Of a stretch of DNA of 64,000 bases, positions 54,110-63,944 are shown one piece after another (the first letter of the stretch is position 1; each line of letters starts with the position of its first letter). Under the pieces are notes generated by a model. It was not told the origin of the DNA. It ran no database searches and saw only the letters and a list, made by a program, of their open reading frames with translations. The stretch comes from Bacillus sp. MM2020_4 (GTDB lineage: Bacteria > Bacillota > Bacilli > Bacillales > Cytobacillaceae), in NCBI RefSeq assembly GCF_011250555.1, contig NZ_JAANMZ010000011.1:30426-94425 (forward strand), written 5' to 3'. The position numbers were made by a program, and so were the translations under genes.

Positions 54110-54913
54110 TTAGAATTGAAATTCCCATTCATCCCGCAGCAATAAATATAGAACAAGAAGTGTATCTTCCCATTCACTTTCCAATTTCCCTTGTACTTCC
54201 ATCCCTATCTTTGGAAACAGGATTTCAGCCATTTGCTGTGTGAGCTGATTTCTTTCAGCTAATGGAATTTGATGGAATCGGCTTGCATAGGTGCTAAGCA
54301 GTTTCCACTCCTTCATCCCCAACGATTTTAACGTCCATTCATCGAGGGTCAAATTACTCATGGCGAGACCGCGATTTTCGATTTCTTTTTCAATGGGCGA
54401 GAGTCTCTTCTTCCGCTTTGGCTTTCGTTCATGGACGACAATCGTTCCGGCGACAAGATCCCCAAGTCTCTTATGTTTCGAATGAAAAAATATCATAACA
54501 ATCCCTAGGAAGTAAGCTGTTGGCAAAGAATCAATAATACGGATGAGATTCCGAATGAAACTTGATAACAAGGTGATACTATGCCCATTTTCCTGTAATA
54601 CCCGAATTCCGACTAGCTTTTTCCCAAGCGTTCTTCCACCTGAAAAAAATTCAAAGACAAAAAAGTAGCCCCCATTCACAATAAACAGAATAATAAGAGC
54701 TATTGCCAACGGGATTGAATTATCCACGAGAAAAAACGGCATCGATGACATCCCGTCCATCACAAAATAAAGGACAACGATTGTTAAAATATTTATTATC
54801 ATTAACAGTACCTGATCGATGATAAAAGCAGCTGCCCTGCTTCCTAATCCGGCAAGCTGAAACTGAATCGACACGTATTCAGGTGTTTTAATATCCAAAT
54901 GGTCTTCATTCAT
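54110..54913 (-). CDS. RDD-family membrane protein
   Basis: A 267-residue protein. Residues about 18-160 form an RDD domain: LGSRAAAFIIDQVLL (Arg...Asp in helix 1), GRTLGKKLVGIRV, and KHKRLGDLVAGTIVV, with four membrane segments. The last 100 residues are soluble and helical. It is divergent from the SpoIIM-like gene, with which RDD proteins are often clustered alongside MoxR/DUF58 genes, as here. Function unproven; some RDD proteins act as ion exchangers. Confidence 0.85.
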   Translation of the reverse strand: MNEDHLDIKTPEYVSIQFQLAGLGSRAAAFIIDQVLLMIINILTIVVLYFVMDGMSSMPFFLVDNSIPLAIALIILFIVNGGYFFVFEFFSGGRTLGKKLVGIRVLQENGHSITLLSSFIRNLIRIIDSLPTAYFLGIVMIFFHSKHKRLGDLVAGTIVVHERKPKRKKRLSPIEKEIENRGLAMSNLTLDEWTLKSLGMKEWKLLSTYASRFHQIPLAERNQLTQQMAEILFPKIGMEVQGKLESEWEDTLLVLYLLLRDEWEFQF

Positions 54914-55024
54914 AATGATTCCCCCAACACACGGTTGATTTCTTCTATAGTTGTTTCTATTTTTCTACTAATTTTCTATAATAAGGATAAGAATATACAT
55001 AGATCCCAAAAAGCAGGTGAAAAA

Positions 55025-56002
55025 ATGAATGTAAAACAATTCATAAAAATGCATCGTGATGACTGGAAACAGCTTGAACAATTGATGGTCACGATGAGTA
55101 AAGGCAAAAAGGCAATTACCGGTGAAACGATAACAAATTATCACAGAATCTATCAAAAAGCAGCCCAGAATCTTTCGTACAGTCAAACCTACTTTCCAAA
55201 TGACGATGTAACACAGTACTTAAATGGACTTGTTTCCAAGTCACATAACTTGTTGTACAAGGATCAAATTTCGAGTTTTAAACAAATTCGCCATTTTTTC
55301 AGCACCCAATTTATTGGGTTATTACTAGAACAATGGAAATTTGTCGTGGCAGCGTTTATTTTATTTTTTATTGGTGCCATCGGTAGTTTTATCGCTGTTT
55401 TGAATGACCCGCTGCATATTTATGCCATTCTACCAGCTGAAATTGCGCAAGGTGTGAACCCCGACCAGCTAGGAACGGGTGATGCAGTCAACTCTTCACT
55501 GATGTCGGCCAGCATTATGACAAACAATATCAAGGTAGCCATCTTCGCCTTTGCTGGTGGGATCACCTTTGGGCTTGTGACGGTATATTTACTCATCAAT
55601 AACGGGATCATCATTGGCGCACTCGCTGCCCTTTTTTGGCATCACGAGAAATCCTATGATTTTTGGGCCTATATCGTTCCCCATGGAATGATTGAGCTCA
55701 CAGCCATTTTTATTGCCGGGGGCGCCGGACTGTTAATGGGCTATAAGCTCTTTGTTCCAGGACAGTACACAAGAGGCTACCAATTAAAACATCACGCCAA
55801 AAGATCTGTGCAGCTCCTGCTTGGAACCATTCCACTATTTGTTATCGCCGGAGTCATAGAAGGCTTTATCACACCGGCGAAGATTTCGTTAGAAGCAAAA
55901 TATATTGTCGCACTCCTAACGGTGATAGGTTTTATTCTCTATATCATTATTGGCAAGTTAAAACGTAACAGTGCCATACCTACAGGAGATTTTGATTCAT
56001 AA
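55025..56002 (+). CDS. SpoIIM-like (DUF95) integral membrane protein
   Basis: A 325-residue protein. The N-terminal third is soluble and helical (FIKMHRDDWKQLEQLMVTM, then YFPNDDVTQYLNGLVSKSH). Six or so membrane helices follow, with SASIMTNNIKVAIFAFAGGITFG and the PHGMIELTAIFIAGGAGLLMG region typical of the SpoIIM/DUF95 family. ATG 55025 has AGGTG upstream; the frame to 54899 overlaps the divergent RDD gene. It belongs with the RDD-MoxR-DUF58 cluster and may act in envelope or spore assembly. Confidence 0.82.
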   Translation: MNVKQFIKMHRDDWKQLEQLMVTMSKGKKAITGETITNYHRIYQKAAQNLSYSQTYFPNDDVTQYLNGLVSKSHNLLYKDQISSFKQIRHFFSTQFIGLLLEQWKFVVAAFILFFIGAIGSFIAVLNDPLHIYAILPAEIAQGVNPDQLGTGDAVNSSLMSASIMTNNIKVAIFAFAGGITFGLVTVYLLINNGIIIGALAALFWHHEKSYDFWAYIVPHGMIELTAIFIAGGAGLLMGYKLFVPGQYTRGYQLKHHAKRSVQLLLGTIPLFVIAGVIEGFITPAKISLEAKYIVALLTVIGFILYIIIGKLKRNSAIPTGDFDS

Positions 56003-57338
56003 TATCGATATAATGGGAAACGGCGGCAATTGCCAGTCTTTCCTCACGGGCCTCAATCATTTGCAGGCCCTGTTTTTCCCATTTTTTCTTCTCCCGTTTC
56101 TTAAACAAAAGCTGCTGCTGGGCAATGCTTTTCACCATCGCTGCATGCACTGTATTTGGCATCTCATTGATTCTCTTACTGATTGTCTGATCCTCGATGC
56201 CAATCATGAAAAATAAATGCTTCTGCCGAAGCCGCTGCAATAACATGAATGTACTTTCCTCATGAAGAAACGTTCTAATATCACTAAATAAAAGCAAGAG
56301 ACTCCGTTTCTTTTGCACCAATTCTAAGTATTGAAGTACCGCGGCGTAATTGGACTCTGCAGCATCCACTTTCACATCATAAATTGCTTGAAGGATTGTC
56401 TGCAAATGTGCCATTCCCTTGGCCGGCGGGACAAACACCTTAATTTTTCGGGAAAAGGCAAGAACAGAAACATAATCTCCTTTTTGAAGGGCTGCTGCCG
56501 CAACTGTAAGGGCCGCTTCTAACGACTTCTCTAAGCGGTTCCCCTTTTTCAATTCAGCTCCCATCATTCTGCCGCAATCAAGTAATATCGTAATATATTT
56601 CCCATGCTCCGGTTCATATTCATTAGTCATGACCTCTTGTTGCTTTGCTGTTTGCCGCCAGTTAATTTTACGGGGATCATCGCCAACCACATAACTACGA
56701 ATCTTGGAAAAATCACCAACACCACTTCGATGCCTGCGAATTTTCAATCCTTCATATGTTAAAAATTGCTGGGCATTCTTCAAATACCGTTTGGTCTCAG
56801 TTAAATCTGGAATAACTTTGACTGTTTCCTTCATTTCCGCTGTGGTTTGTTTCTCCCATAACCCCAGAAAACTCGTATAACGAAAATAAAGCTTGTCGAA
56901 TTCGAACTTACCTCTTTCCTTAGCCATCGTATCATACGAAAGCTCCATTACCGTTTCTTTTGGGATCGTTCCAATCAGAGGAAACGGTCTAGCAAATGAT
57001 CTTGGTATTCCATCGATGATTCGATATGTAAAGGATTGGGCGGAAGAATTCCGAACCACAATCTTCACTGGATAGGTAATACCCCGTTCTAACTCATCAC
57101 CTATAGTTCGTTGAAAGGAAAGCTGGCCTTTTTTCGGCGAGAAGAGTAAGTCTAGTATGCTTACTATCAATACTGCAATATTACTCAAAATCACATATCC
57201 CCATGATATTCCCCAACCTGTTCCAATCAATAATGCAACGGTGAGAATGAGAAAGAGCAGGATGAGCCGCTTTGTCGGCAATATTCCGCTATCTTGGAAC
57301 AGGAACCGAGCCCACAAGCTCTTCAATGATTTGGTCAC
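55980..57338 (-). CDS. DUF58 domain protein (VWA-like), MoxR partner
   Basis: A 452-residue protein. Two membrane helices lie at about 25-60; the DUF58 core is GDFSKIRSYVVGDDPRKINWRQTAK (about 205-230), and a VWA-like domain follows with ITILLDCGRMM (partial MIDAS). Such proteins work with MoxR ATPases as chaperone-like pairs. The GTG start at 57338 has GGAGG 9 bases upstream and overlaps the moxR end by 50 bases, suggesting tight coupling. Its 3' end overlaps the convergent SpoIIM-like gene by 23 bases. Confidence 0.85.
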   Translation of the reverse strand: MTKSLKSLWARFLFQDSGILPTKRLILLFLILTVALLIGTGWGISWGYVILSNIAVLIVSILDLLFSPKKGQLSFQRTIGDELERGITYPVKIVVRNSSAQSFTYRIIDGIPRSFARPFPLIGTIPKETVMELSYDTMAKERGKFEFDKLYFRYTSFLGLWEKQTTAEMKETVKVIPDLTETKRYLKNAQQFLTYEGLKIRRHRSGVGDFSKIRSYVVGDDPRKINWRQTAKQQEVMTNEYEPEHGKYITILLDCGRMMGAELKKGNRLEKSLEAALTVAAAALQKGDYVSVLAFSRKIKVFVPPAKGMAHLQTILQAIYDVKVDAAESNYAAVLQYLELVQKKRSLLLLFSDIRTFLHEESTFMLLQRLRQKHLFFMIGIEDQTISKRINEMPNTVHAAMVKSIAQQQLLFKKREKKKWEKQGLQMIEAREERLAIAAVSHYIDIMNQNLL

Positions 57339-58218
57339 CGGTTGCTCCCTCCAATTCTACATGTGGGGATAACTGAATTCGATGTCGTAATGCGGGCCTT
57401 GCAACCATTTTGATATCATCTGGTGTCACATAATCTCTGCCTGCCAAGTAAGCCCAAGATTGTGCTGCCTTTCCAATTGAGATCCCTGCCCTTGTACTGG
57501 CACCATAGCGAATGGCTTCAGTACCTCGCGTTTTTCTGACAATCTGCATCGTATAATCTAAGACACTATCACTAACCTTCACTTGCGCTATTTCATTTCT
57601 AATCCTTAAAAAAGTATCCATGTCTATGATTGAAAATAGTTGCTTTTCGTCAAAACGGTCTTCCATTACTTGCTTTAGGACCATTTTCTCTTCCTCAAAG
57701 GTTGGAAAATCGATTCTCAACTTGAACAAGAACCGATCCTGCTGTGCTTCCGGCAGGGGGTAGGTGCCTTCAAATTCAATCGGGTTTTGGGTGGCAACAA
57801 CAAAGAAGATTTCAGGCAAGGGATAGGTTTCTCCTTGGATGGTGACTTGCTTTTCCTCCATTGCTTCCAACAATGCGGCCTGCGTCTTTGCCGGTGTCCG
57901 GTTAATTTCATCTGCAAGCAGGATATTCGTAAAAATTGGACCCTTCAATGTTTGAAAACTGCCCTCCTTCATATTGTAGATCATACTGCCTGTGATATCA
58001 CTTGGCAGTAAATCGGGTGTAAATTGAATGCGGTTAAAACTACCGCCTAAGAGACTTGCCAGCGTCCGTACCATTTGCGTTTTCCCGGTGCCCGGCACAC
58101 CTTCTAAAAGTACATGTCCCCCTGCTAAAATGGCAGATAACAACAGTCTTAGATTTAGACTCTGACCAAGTATCCGCTCTTCATATTTCTCTAAAAAGGA
58201 TATTATTTCTGTTTTCAT
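57289..58218 (-). CDS. MoxR-family AAA ATPase
   Basis: A 309-residue AAA+ ATPase. Walker A is EGVPGTGKTQMVRTLASLLG near residue 39, Walker B NILLADEINRTPAKTQAALLEAM, then the sensor ATQNPIEFEGTYPLPEAQ. It is likely the engine that remodels targets with the DUF58 partner. The gene overlaps its neighbours on both sides in a five-gene minus-strand operon. Confidence 0.92.
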   Translation of the reverse strand: MKTEIISFLEKYEERILGQSLNLRLLLSAILAGGHVLLEGVPGTGKTQMVRTLASLLGGSFNRIQFTPDLLPSDITGSMIYNMKEGSFQTLKGPIFTNILLADEINRTPAKTQAALLEAMEEKQVTIQGETYPLPEIFFVVATQNPIEFEGTYPLPEAQQDRFLFKLRIDFPTFEEEKMVLKQVMEDRFDEKQLFSIIDMDTFLRIRNEIAQVKVSDSVLDYTMQIVRKTRGTEAIRYGASTRAGISIGKAAQSWAYLAGRDYVTPDDIKMVARPALRHRIQLSPHVELEGATGDQIIEELVGSVPVPR

Positions 58219-59336
58219 GCTTCAACCTCTTTTCGTAATTGCTCCAGTTTTCGTGACCATAATAGATATTCCTGTTTACTGATTTTTTCTTTTTCAAGGA
58301 CAGTGATTAGTCCATTTAGGTAAGTCTTAATCTCACCAGCAGGCATTCGCGTCCATTTTTTCTCAAAATTACTCGACAAATCTTTCCATTCTTGGCTGTA
58401 GGGAATGTGCCAGCGTTCTTGGAGCAAGAGTTTGACATAATCTGCTTGAATCAGTAAGGAATCATGGTATCGCTTGCCACGCATGTACCATGATGCAATT
58501 GCTTGAATTCCTTCATCACTAAAACGGACGGATTCTTCCCTTAAGGTGAAAATGGGGCCAAACCTCTTCCCTTTCAACCATAGCCATAAAAGCACCAAGA
58601 TGGTCCCCTGCAAAACAAGTAGTAAGAACCACATCGGGTAGACCGTCAGTATGGAGGAGGCATTTTCCCCGCCGTGAATATATTCATCAAACAAGATGGA
58701 CTCGGGCTCTCCCTCATTTAAAAGATAAAGAAGAAGGGGGAGATGATCCTTTTTTAATAGGTCTCCATTTGTCATCCATTCAGGCGCAATCGCAACAATC
58801 AAATAGCCTTTACCATAAGGCCGTTTAAGTGCAATCGTTTCTTGTTGATTATTCAATAGAACCTCATCATTCTTGTTCTTTTGCAGCCTAAGCTGTGAAC
58901 GAACCTCTGAACGATAATGTTTATCTGCCTGGTCATAGATATCTGGGGAAGACGTTTGTTCTGTATATTCCGTGTCTACATCAAACATCCCTTTTGGGTT
59001 GATTTGAAGTAAGAGAACAGTATTACCTGCTTTCATAAACTTAACGTATTCCTCCATTACTTCCGTGTTTGGATTAAATGAAGGTTCCACCATAATCAAC
59101 AATTTATTTTGTTTACTTTTTGGAAGCAATTTAGGTGAATGATTCCACGTCTTGACACTCATTTCCTTATTTAAATATGTATAAAATGCCTTTACACCTG
59201 TAGGTGAGGGGGAGTCAGATACATACCCTGGGTAAACTTTAGGCTTTGGTGAAAAGGAAAAATAACTAATGGCTAAAAAGAGGATGAGCAGGACAATTAG
59301 CCACATCCATGTCTTACCTTTTGCTGTTGATTTCAT
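58215..59336 (-). CDS. DUF4350 domain membrane protein
   Basis: A 373-residue protein with a membrane helix at each side of an extracytoplasmic domain (about 10-28 and 240-258). The domain begins SPTGVKAFYTYLNKEMSVKTW, similar to DUF4350, a glutamine amidotransferase-like fold without its catalytic residues. A cytoplasmic tail follows. It overlaps both the DUF4129 gene and moxR by four bases. DUF4350, DUF4129, MoxR and DUF58 genes commonly occur together. Confidence 0.8.
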   Translation of the reverse strand: MKSTAKGKTWMWLIVLLILFLAISYFSFSPKPKVYPGYVSDSPSPTGVKAFYTYLNKEMSVKTWNHSPKLLPKSKQNKLLIMVEPSFNPNTEVMEEYVKFMKAGNTVLLLQINPKGMFDVDTEYTEQTSSPDIYDQADKHYRSEVRSQLRLQKNKNDEVLLNNQQETIALKRPYGKGYLIVAIAPEWMTNGDLLKKDHLPLLLYLLNEGEPESILFDEYIHGGENASSILTVYPMWFLLLVLQGTILVLLWLWLKGKRFGPIFTLREESVRFSDEGIQAIASWYMRGKRYHDSLLIQADYVKLLLQERWHIPYSQEWKDLSSNFEKKWTRMPAGEIKTYLNGLITVLEKEKISKQEYLLWSRKLEQLRKEVEA

Positions 59337-59971
59337 CGACTATTCTCTTCCCCCCTTTCACCAAGCCAGATCATTGCTTGCTGTTTAAATTGAACGTATT
59401 CCTCTTTACTCACCGTTCGTTCCCCGTACGTCACTTCATCAAAGAAGTGGGCAATACGGTAAAATTGCTGTGCATGTTGTTGATCTACTTTTCGGAGCTC
59501 TTCGAAGTAATCCCAATTGGTTTTCCAAATTCTTGCCTCAAGCCATCCTTGGTCATGCAGATAAAGGAGCAAGGCTAAAAACAAATGACGGGTTGAAAGT
59601 GAAAAATCTGCAGAAGACTCATATTTTCCAGCCTCATCAAGATGCCGCCCATATGTCCAATTGATTTCCTTCAACAATTGAAGCGGCTTTTGTTTACGGA
59701 GCTTTCCATTCCTTCTTGTATTTCGAATAAAGATAAAGACAAATAAGCCGAAAAAAATAAGAACAATCAAAATGATTGCGATTAAGATTGGCCCGGAAGC
59801 GCTGCTACTCGAATGAAGGGCCGGGAACAATCTTCCCAGTTGTTCAGCCAGCCATTGCTTTGCATGTTCCCACCATGTTTGGATAAACCCCTTATGTTCA
59901 TTGTAGACGGTATATTCTTTCGTATTTAATATATTTTCAAGGTCATCTCGTGCCTTGTTTACATCTACCAT
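59333..59971 (-). CDS. DUF4129 domain membrane protein
   Basis: A 212-residue protein with one central membrane helix (GPILIAIILIVLIFFGLFVF, about 65-85). The C-terminal cytoplasmic part has ADFSLSTRHLFLALLLYLHDQGWLE and FDEVTYGERTVSKEEY, the DUF4129 signature. It probably scaffolds the MoxR complex. ATG 59971 with AGGTG 6 bases upstream is chosen among three closely spaced starts. Second gene of the operon. Confidence 0.8.
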   Translation of the reverse strand: MVDVNKARDDLENILNTKEYTVYNEHKGFIQTWWEHAKQWLAEQLGRLFPALHSSSSASGPILIAIILIVLIFFGLFVFIFIRNTRRNGKLRKQKPLQLLKEINWTYGRHLDEAGKYESSADFSLSTRHLFLALLLYLHDQGWLEARIWKTNWDYFEELRKVDQQHAQQFYRIAHFFDEVTYGERTVSKEEYVQFKQQAMIWLGERGEENSR

Positions 59972-59999
59972 AATCATCACCTAACACAAATAGGTTTTT

Positions 60000-60914
60000 T
60001 TAAATAGTCTTGTAATCTTCAATTAATTCTCTTAAATCATCCGCATCATGTCTTGTTTTCAAATCTAAATACATTACCCCATAGCCTACGGAGAAAATCA
60101 TCGTCGTAAACAGTGAGGCCATATTAGTAATCATTGTTAATAAAACGCTATTGCCTAATAGGGCCCCAAATGTCATTTGGACAACAGCACCGATAATAGA
60201 AACGATAATATAAAAGACAATATATAGTCCCATCAATACCCAAGTTCTATTTTTCGAAAGCCTCCAGCTTCTGAAAAATCCAGGTGAGGTCTTGTCGAGT
60301 ACAACCGAACCAAAATAAAAACTCCAGCGCGTTAAAAACAGACCAATTCCGATTGCACCTACAAAAAATAATAAGATTCCTAACAATACTAAAACAATCG
60401 TGTTGCCCGATGACGCTACCATGCCGAAAGTAAACGCTACAAGTAAAATTGGGATAATAATGATGGCAAACAAGATTATGCCAAACAAAATACTGCTTCC
60501 AAGCATGGGGAAATATCGAGAAAAAGCTTGTTTGATAACCGAACTCACAGTAAATTCATCATTATTCCGAATACGATACAGGGCAAACAGGATGGCCGCC
60601 TCAGCAACGGGGAATAATAGGACACTAAATAATCCGACTACTATTAAGCCTATATCCACACCCAAACTACTCGAGTCAAATGCACCTGTTTCCTCAAAAC
60701 CTGAGAGGATTTGTTCATACCATGTATCACCAGCTCCCATCTGTCTAAAAAAGTTGGTTCCTGAAGCTAATTGGATGATGGCCTGAAGCAAATAGACCGG
60801 ACCCATAAAAATGATTAAAATCATAAAAAACTCTTTAAAATGATTTTTTGTCAAACTGAATGTATGATCCAGTATTTCACCAAACCCCTTGGGTTTTTTA
60901 AACTTTTCGTTCAA
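60000..60914 (-). CDS. Multi-pass membrane protein (glycerophosphodiesterase-membrane-domain-like)
   Basis: A 304-residue protein with six or more membrane helices and a soluble N-terminal start (FKKPKGFGEILDHTFSLTKNHF) similar to membrane proteins related to the GDPD membrane domain. RSWRLSKNRTWVLMGLYIVF is a typical inner loop of that group. It starts with TTG after AAGGGGG. It is the first gene of the minus-strand MoxR operon, 20 bases before the DUF4129 gene. Function unknown. Confidence 0.7.
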   Translation of the reverse strand: MNEKFKKPKGFGEILDHTFSLTKNHFKEFFMILIIFMGPVYLLQAIIQLASGTNFFRQMGAGDTWYEQILSGFEETGAFDSSSLGVDIGLIVVGLFSVLLFPVAEAAILFALYRIRNNDEFTVSSVIKQAFSRYFPMLGSSILFGIILFAIIIIPILLVAFTFGMVASSGNTIVLVLLGILLFFVGAIGIGLFLTRWSFYFGSVVLDKTSPGFFRSWRLSKNRTWVLMGLYIVFYIIVSIIGAVVQMTFGALLGNSVLLTMITNMASLFTTMIFSVGYGVMYLDLKTRHDADDLRELIEDYKTI

Positions 60915-61015
60915 TTTGTGTTTCCCCCTTGTGTAAAAAATGGTTATTATTACCGTTTATTTTATCATTATTCCGATATATGTGGGGGGAAAGTTGAAAA
61001 ATATAACAGAAATAG

Positions 61016-61061
61016 AGCCTAACTCCCATGTTTTTAATAATAGTTGGGAGTTAGGCTTTTT
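61016..61061. terminator. Terminator between pepF and the MoxR operon promoter region
   Basis: AGCCTAACTCCCA pairs with TGGGAGTTAGGCT over 13 bp. It lies 10 bases past the pepF stop, and T follows on both sides. Confidence 0.8.
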
Positions 61062-61070
61062 GAGAAATTT

Positions 61071-62858
61071 TTATATTTTTGAAAACTCTTCCACAAGCTC
61101 TCCAAATCGTCTGAGGGAATTTTCAATCGGGTCTGGGCTTGTTAAATCAACACCGGTCTTTTTTAACAATTCAAGCGGATAATCCGAGCTCCCGCTTTTT
61201 AAAAACTCCAAATAGGAATGCAATGTACTCTTATCGCCTTCAAGGATCTTGGTTGCCAAATGAATGGCAGAAGCATAACCTGTCGCATACTTATACACAT
61301 AAAATGGGCGGTAGAAGTGAGGAATTCTTGACCAGCCATATTTCACTTCTTCATCGAAGACGATATCATCGCCATTGTAATCCCTGAATAGTCTTTCATA
61401 GGTTTGATTAAATATTTCTACATTTAACGGCTGTCCCTTTTCAGCCAATTCATGTGTTTTCATCTCAAACTCAGCAAACATCACTTGGGTAAAAAACGTC
61501 CCTTTAAATTGATCGATGAAATGGTTCAGTAAATGGCTGCGAACGTCAGCGTCCTTTTCAATTTTTAATAAATAGTTAATCAACAGCACTTCATTGACGG
61601 TGGAAGCGACCTCTGCCACAAAGATACTGTACCGGGCTGTAATTTGCGGCTGATGCTCTGAACTCAACCGGCTGTGAACACCATGTCCACATTCATGGAC
61701 AAGTGTGAATAAACTATCCAAATCGTCTTGATGATTGAGAAGAATAAACGGGTGAACACCGTACACTCCTAGATTGTAGGCACCTGACCGCTTACCAGGA
61801 GTTTCCCTTACATCAATATACCTGGCGTCCTTAAACTCTTTAAGAATACTGACATATTCCTCCCCTAAAGGTGCTAGTGCTTTACACATCGTGTCATAGG
61901 CTTCCTCGTAAGAAATCACTTGTTTAACACCGCTTACGAGCGGAACACTCATATCATATTGACGAAGTTCATCTACTTTAAGCTTTTCTTTTCGGATCCG
62001 AGTATATTGGTGTAATGGCGCAATATTGTTTCTTGTTGTTTGAATAAGATTTTCATAAACTTCTTTTGGTACTTTATCCCCGAATAAGGCCTTTTCCAGT
62101 GCGGATGGGTAGTGTCGAACCTTTGATAATGTCACATTATTTTTAATCGCAGCTGATAGTGTCGATGCGATTGAATTTTTTAAATGAATATATGGCTGAT
62201 AGTACGCTTTATATGCCTCCCGGCGTTTCTCACGATTTTCATCCTCTATTAACTTTGCATACATCCCCCGGGTTAGTTCGACGGGTTCACCGTCTTCACC
62301 GGTAACTTCGCCAAATTTTATGTCAGCATTATTGATCATCCCGTAAGTATTGCTGGGAGCAGACAGGGCCTCGCCTAGGTGCGAAAGAAGCTCTTCCTGT
62401 TCCTTATTTAGCACGTGTTTCTTGTAACGGAACGATTCCCATAAATCCTCTGCGAAGTATGCTAATTTTTCTTCAGCCATGATAAAACCTTGCAATGTTT
62501 CTTTATCAAGGCTTAATAAATAGGGCATGAAAAAGGAAGTCGCCGCACTTACCTTCACGCTAAGCTGTTTGGCCCGGTCTTGCAAAGCTTGTGCAGCCGT
62601 TTCCCTGGTGTTTTCATCCACCTGCAACATGGCATAGGCGTACAGTTTATTAAAATGGAAGGATAACTCTTCTCCTTGTTTCAGATATAAATACAAAGAA
62701 TGACCATCGTGAATTTCACCATCAAACTTTTTTAATTCCTTCGTCAATTGCTCAATTAACTGATAATCTTCCTCCCATTTACTAACATCTGAATAGATAT
62801 CCGTTAAATCCCATTTTTCTTGGACAGGTACTTCGTTTCTATTTGTATAGGTGGGCAT
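61071..62858 (-). CDS. pepF: Oligoendopeptidase F
   Basis: A 595-residue M3B zinc metallopeptidase that degrades peptides of roughly 7-17 residues in the cytoplasm. The zinc motif is LVHECGHGVHS (HExxH, near 385), and Glu in the downstream EVASTVNE segment is the third ligand. Length and the PLELLKKTGVDLTSPDPIE end match PepF. GGAGGAG precedes the ATG. Single gene with its own terminator. Confidence 0.93.
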   Translation of the reverse strand: MPTYTNRNEVPVQEKWDLTDIYSDVSKWEEDYQLIEQLTKELKKFDGEIHDGHSLYLYLKQGEELSFHFNKLYAYAMLQVDENTRETAAQALQDRAKQLSVKVSAATSFFMPYLLSLDKETLQGFIMAEEKLAYFAEDLWESFRYKKHVLNKEQEELLSHLGEALSAPSNTYGMINNADIKFGEVTGEDGEPVELTRGMYAKLIEDENREKRREAYKAYYQPYIHLKNSIASTLSAAIKNNVTLSKVRHYPSALEKALFGDKVPKEVYENLIQTTRNNIAPLHQYTRIRKEKLKVDELRQYDMSVPLVSGVKQVISYEEAYDTMCKALAPLGEEYVSILKEFKDARYIDVRETPGKRSGAYNLGVYGVHPFILLNHQDDLDSLFTLVHECGHGVHSRLSSEHQPQITARYSIFVAEVASTVNEVLLINYLLKIEKDADVRSHLLNHFIDQFKGTFFTQVMFAEFEMKTHELAEKGQPLNVEIFNQTYERLFRDYNGDDIVFDEEVKYGWSRIPHFYRPFYVYKYATGYASAIHLATKILEGDKSTLHSYLEFLKSGSSDYPLELLKKTGVDLTSPDPIENSLRRFGELVEEFSKI

Positions 62859-62955
62859 GTATATTCTCCTCCGGATTCATAAATAAATTTTGCAATCAAA
62901 ACTATATTCCATGTGTATCATTATTTTCCCTTTTTTATGTATTCAAGATACAACA

Positions 62956-62983
62956 AAAGACAGGTCAAATCTGACCTGCCTTT
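62956..62983 (-). terminator. Terminator of trhO
   Basis: On the minus strand AAAGGCAGGTCA pairs with TGACCTGTCTTT (one mismatch or wobble), followed by TGTTGT. Confidence 0.72.
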
Positions 62984-62984
62984 G

Positions 62985-63944
62985 TTACATGGTTACTTCT
63001 TTTTCAAGTGCCATTAATCTTTCATTTACTTCTTCTTCACTCAAACCATGCTGAGCAACGTAGCGGTTGCGCGGGTGAACTCTGCACTCATGTGAACAGC
63101 TGCGTAAATGTTTATGTTCATTTTCCTCAGAGCAAAGAATCTTTTTATTACATTCTGGATTGGCACAGTTCACATAACGTTCACACGGCTCACCTGTGTA
63201 ATAATCTTTTCCTACCACTATATGCTCTTTTTGATTCACTGGGACACTAATCCGCTCATCAAACACATACAGTTGCCCATCCCATAATTCACCCTGAACT
63301 TCAGGATCTTTTCCGTAGGTGACAATGCCGCCCTCAAGCTGTGATACATCTTCAAAGCCTTCTTTCAATAGCCAGCCGGAAAATTTTTCACAGCGAATTC
63401 CACCGGTACAATACGTGAGAATCTTTTTACCCTCAAATGCCTGCTTGTTTTCACGGATCCATTCCGGAAGATCGCGGAAATTCAAAATATCCGGTCTAAC
63501 CGCACCTTTAAAATGACCGAGGTCAAATTCATAATCATTACGGGCATCAATCACGACGGTATCATCTTTTTGCATCTCTTCGAAAAATTCCTTTGGTTTC
63601 AAATGTTTACCGGTTACTACATTCGGATCCACATCATCTTCCAATCGTAATGTAACAAGCTCAGGTCTATAACGCACCTTCATTTTCTTAAAGGCATGCT
63701 CAGTAGCTTCATCTATTTTAAAAATAGTTCCTGCAAATAATGGGTGTTCCTCCATGTATTTCATATAGGCATCAGTTTGTTCAATGGTGCCTGACACCGT
63801 TCCATTAATTCCTTCTGCGGCGATGATAATCCGTCCTTTTAAACCTAAATCATGACAAAATTGACGATGCTCATTCGCACATTCTTCAGGATTCTCAATT
63901 GGTACATATTTATAATACAATAACACTCTAAATTCTTGATTCAT
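62985..63944 (-). CDS. trhO: tRNA uridine 5-oxyacetic acid-pathway hydroxylase TrhO (rhodanese family)
   Basis: A 319-residue protein. An N-terminal acylphosphatase-like domain ([18 protein letters not shown]) precedes a rhodanese domain ([18 protein letters not shown], catalytic Cys in [15 protein letters not shown]) and a Cys-rich C-terminus ([13 protein letters not shown] and [13 protein letters not shown]). This is the YceA/TrhO architecture, which hydroxylates uridine 34 of tRNA. ATG 63944 with AAGGTGG 5 bases upstream is chosen. Single gene; the last 56 bases of the window contain its probable promoter. Confidence 0.9.
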   Translation of the reverse strand: MNQEFRVLLYYKYVPIENPEECANEHRQFCHDLGLKGRIIIAAEGINGTVSGTIEQTDAYMKYMEEHPLFAGTIFKIDEATEHAFKKMKVRYRPELVTLRLEDDVDPNVVTGKHLKPKEFFEEMQKDDTVVIDARNDYEFDLGHFKGAVRPDILNFRDLPEWIRENKQAFEGKKILTYCTGGIRCEKFSGWLLKEGFEDVSQLEGGIVTYGKDPEVQGELWDGQLYVFDERISVPVNQKEHIVVGKDYYTGEPCERYVNCANPECNKKILCSEENEHKHLRSCSHECRVHPRNRYVAQHGLSEEEVNERLMALEKEVTM

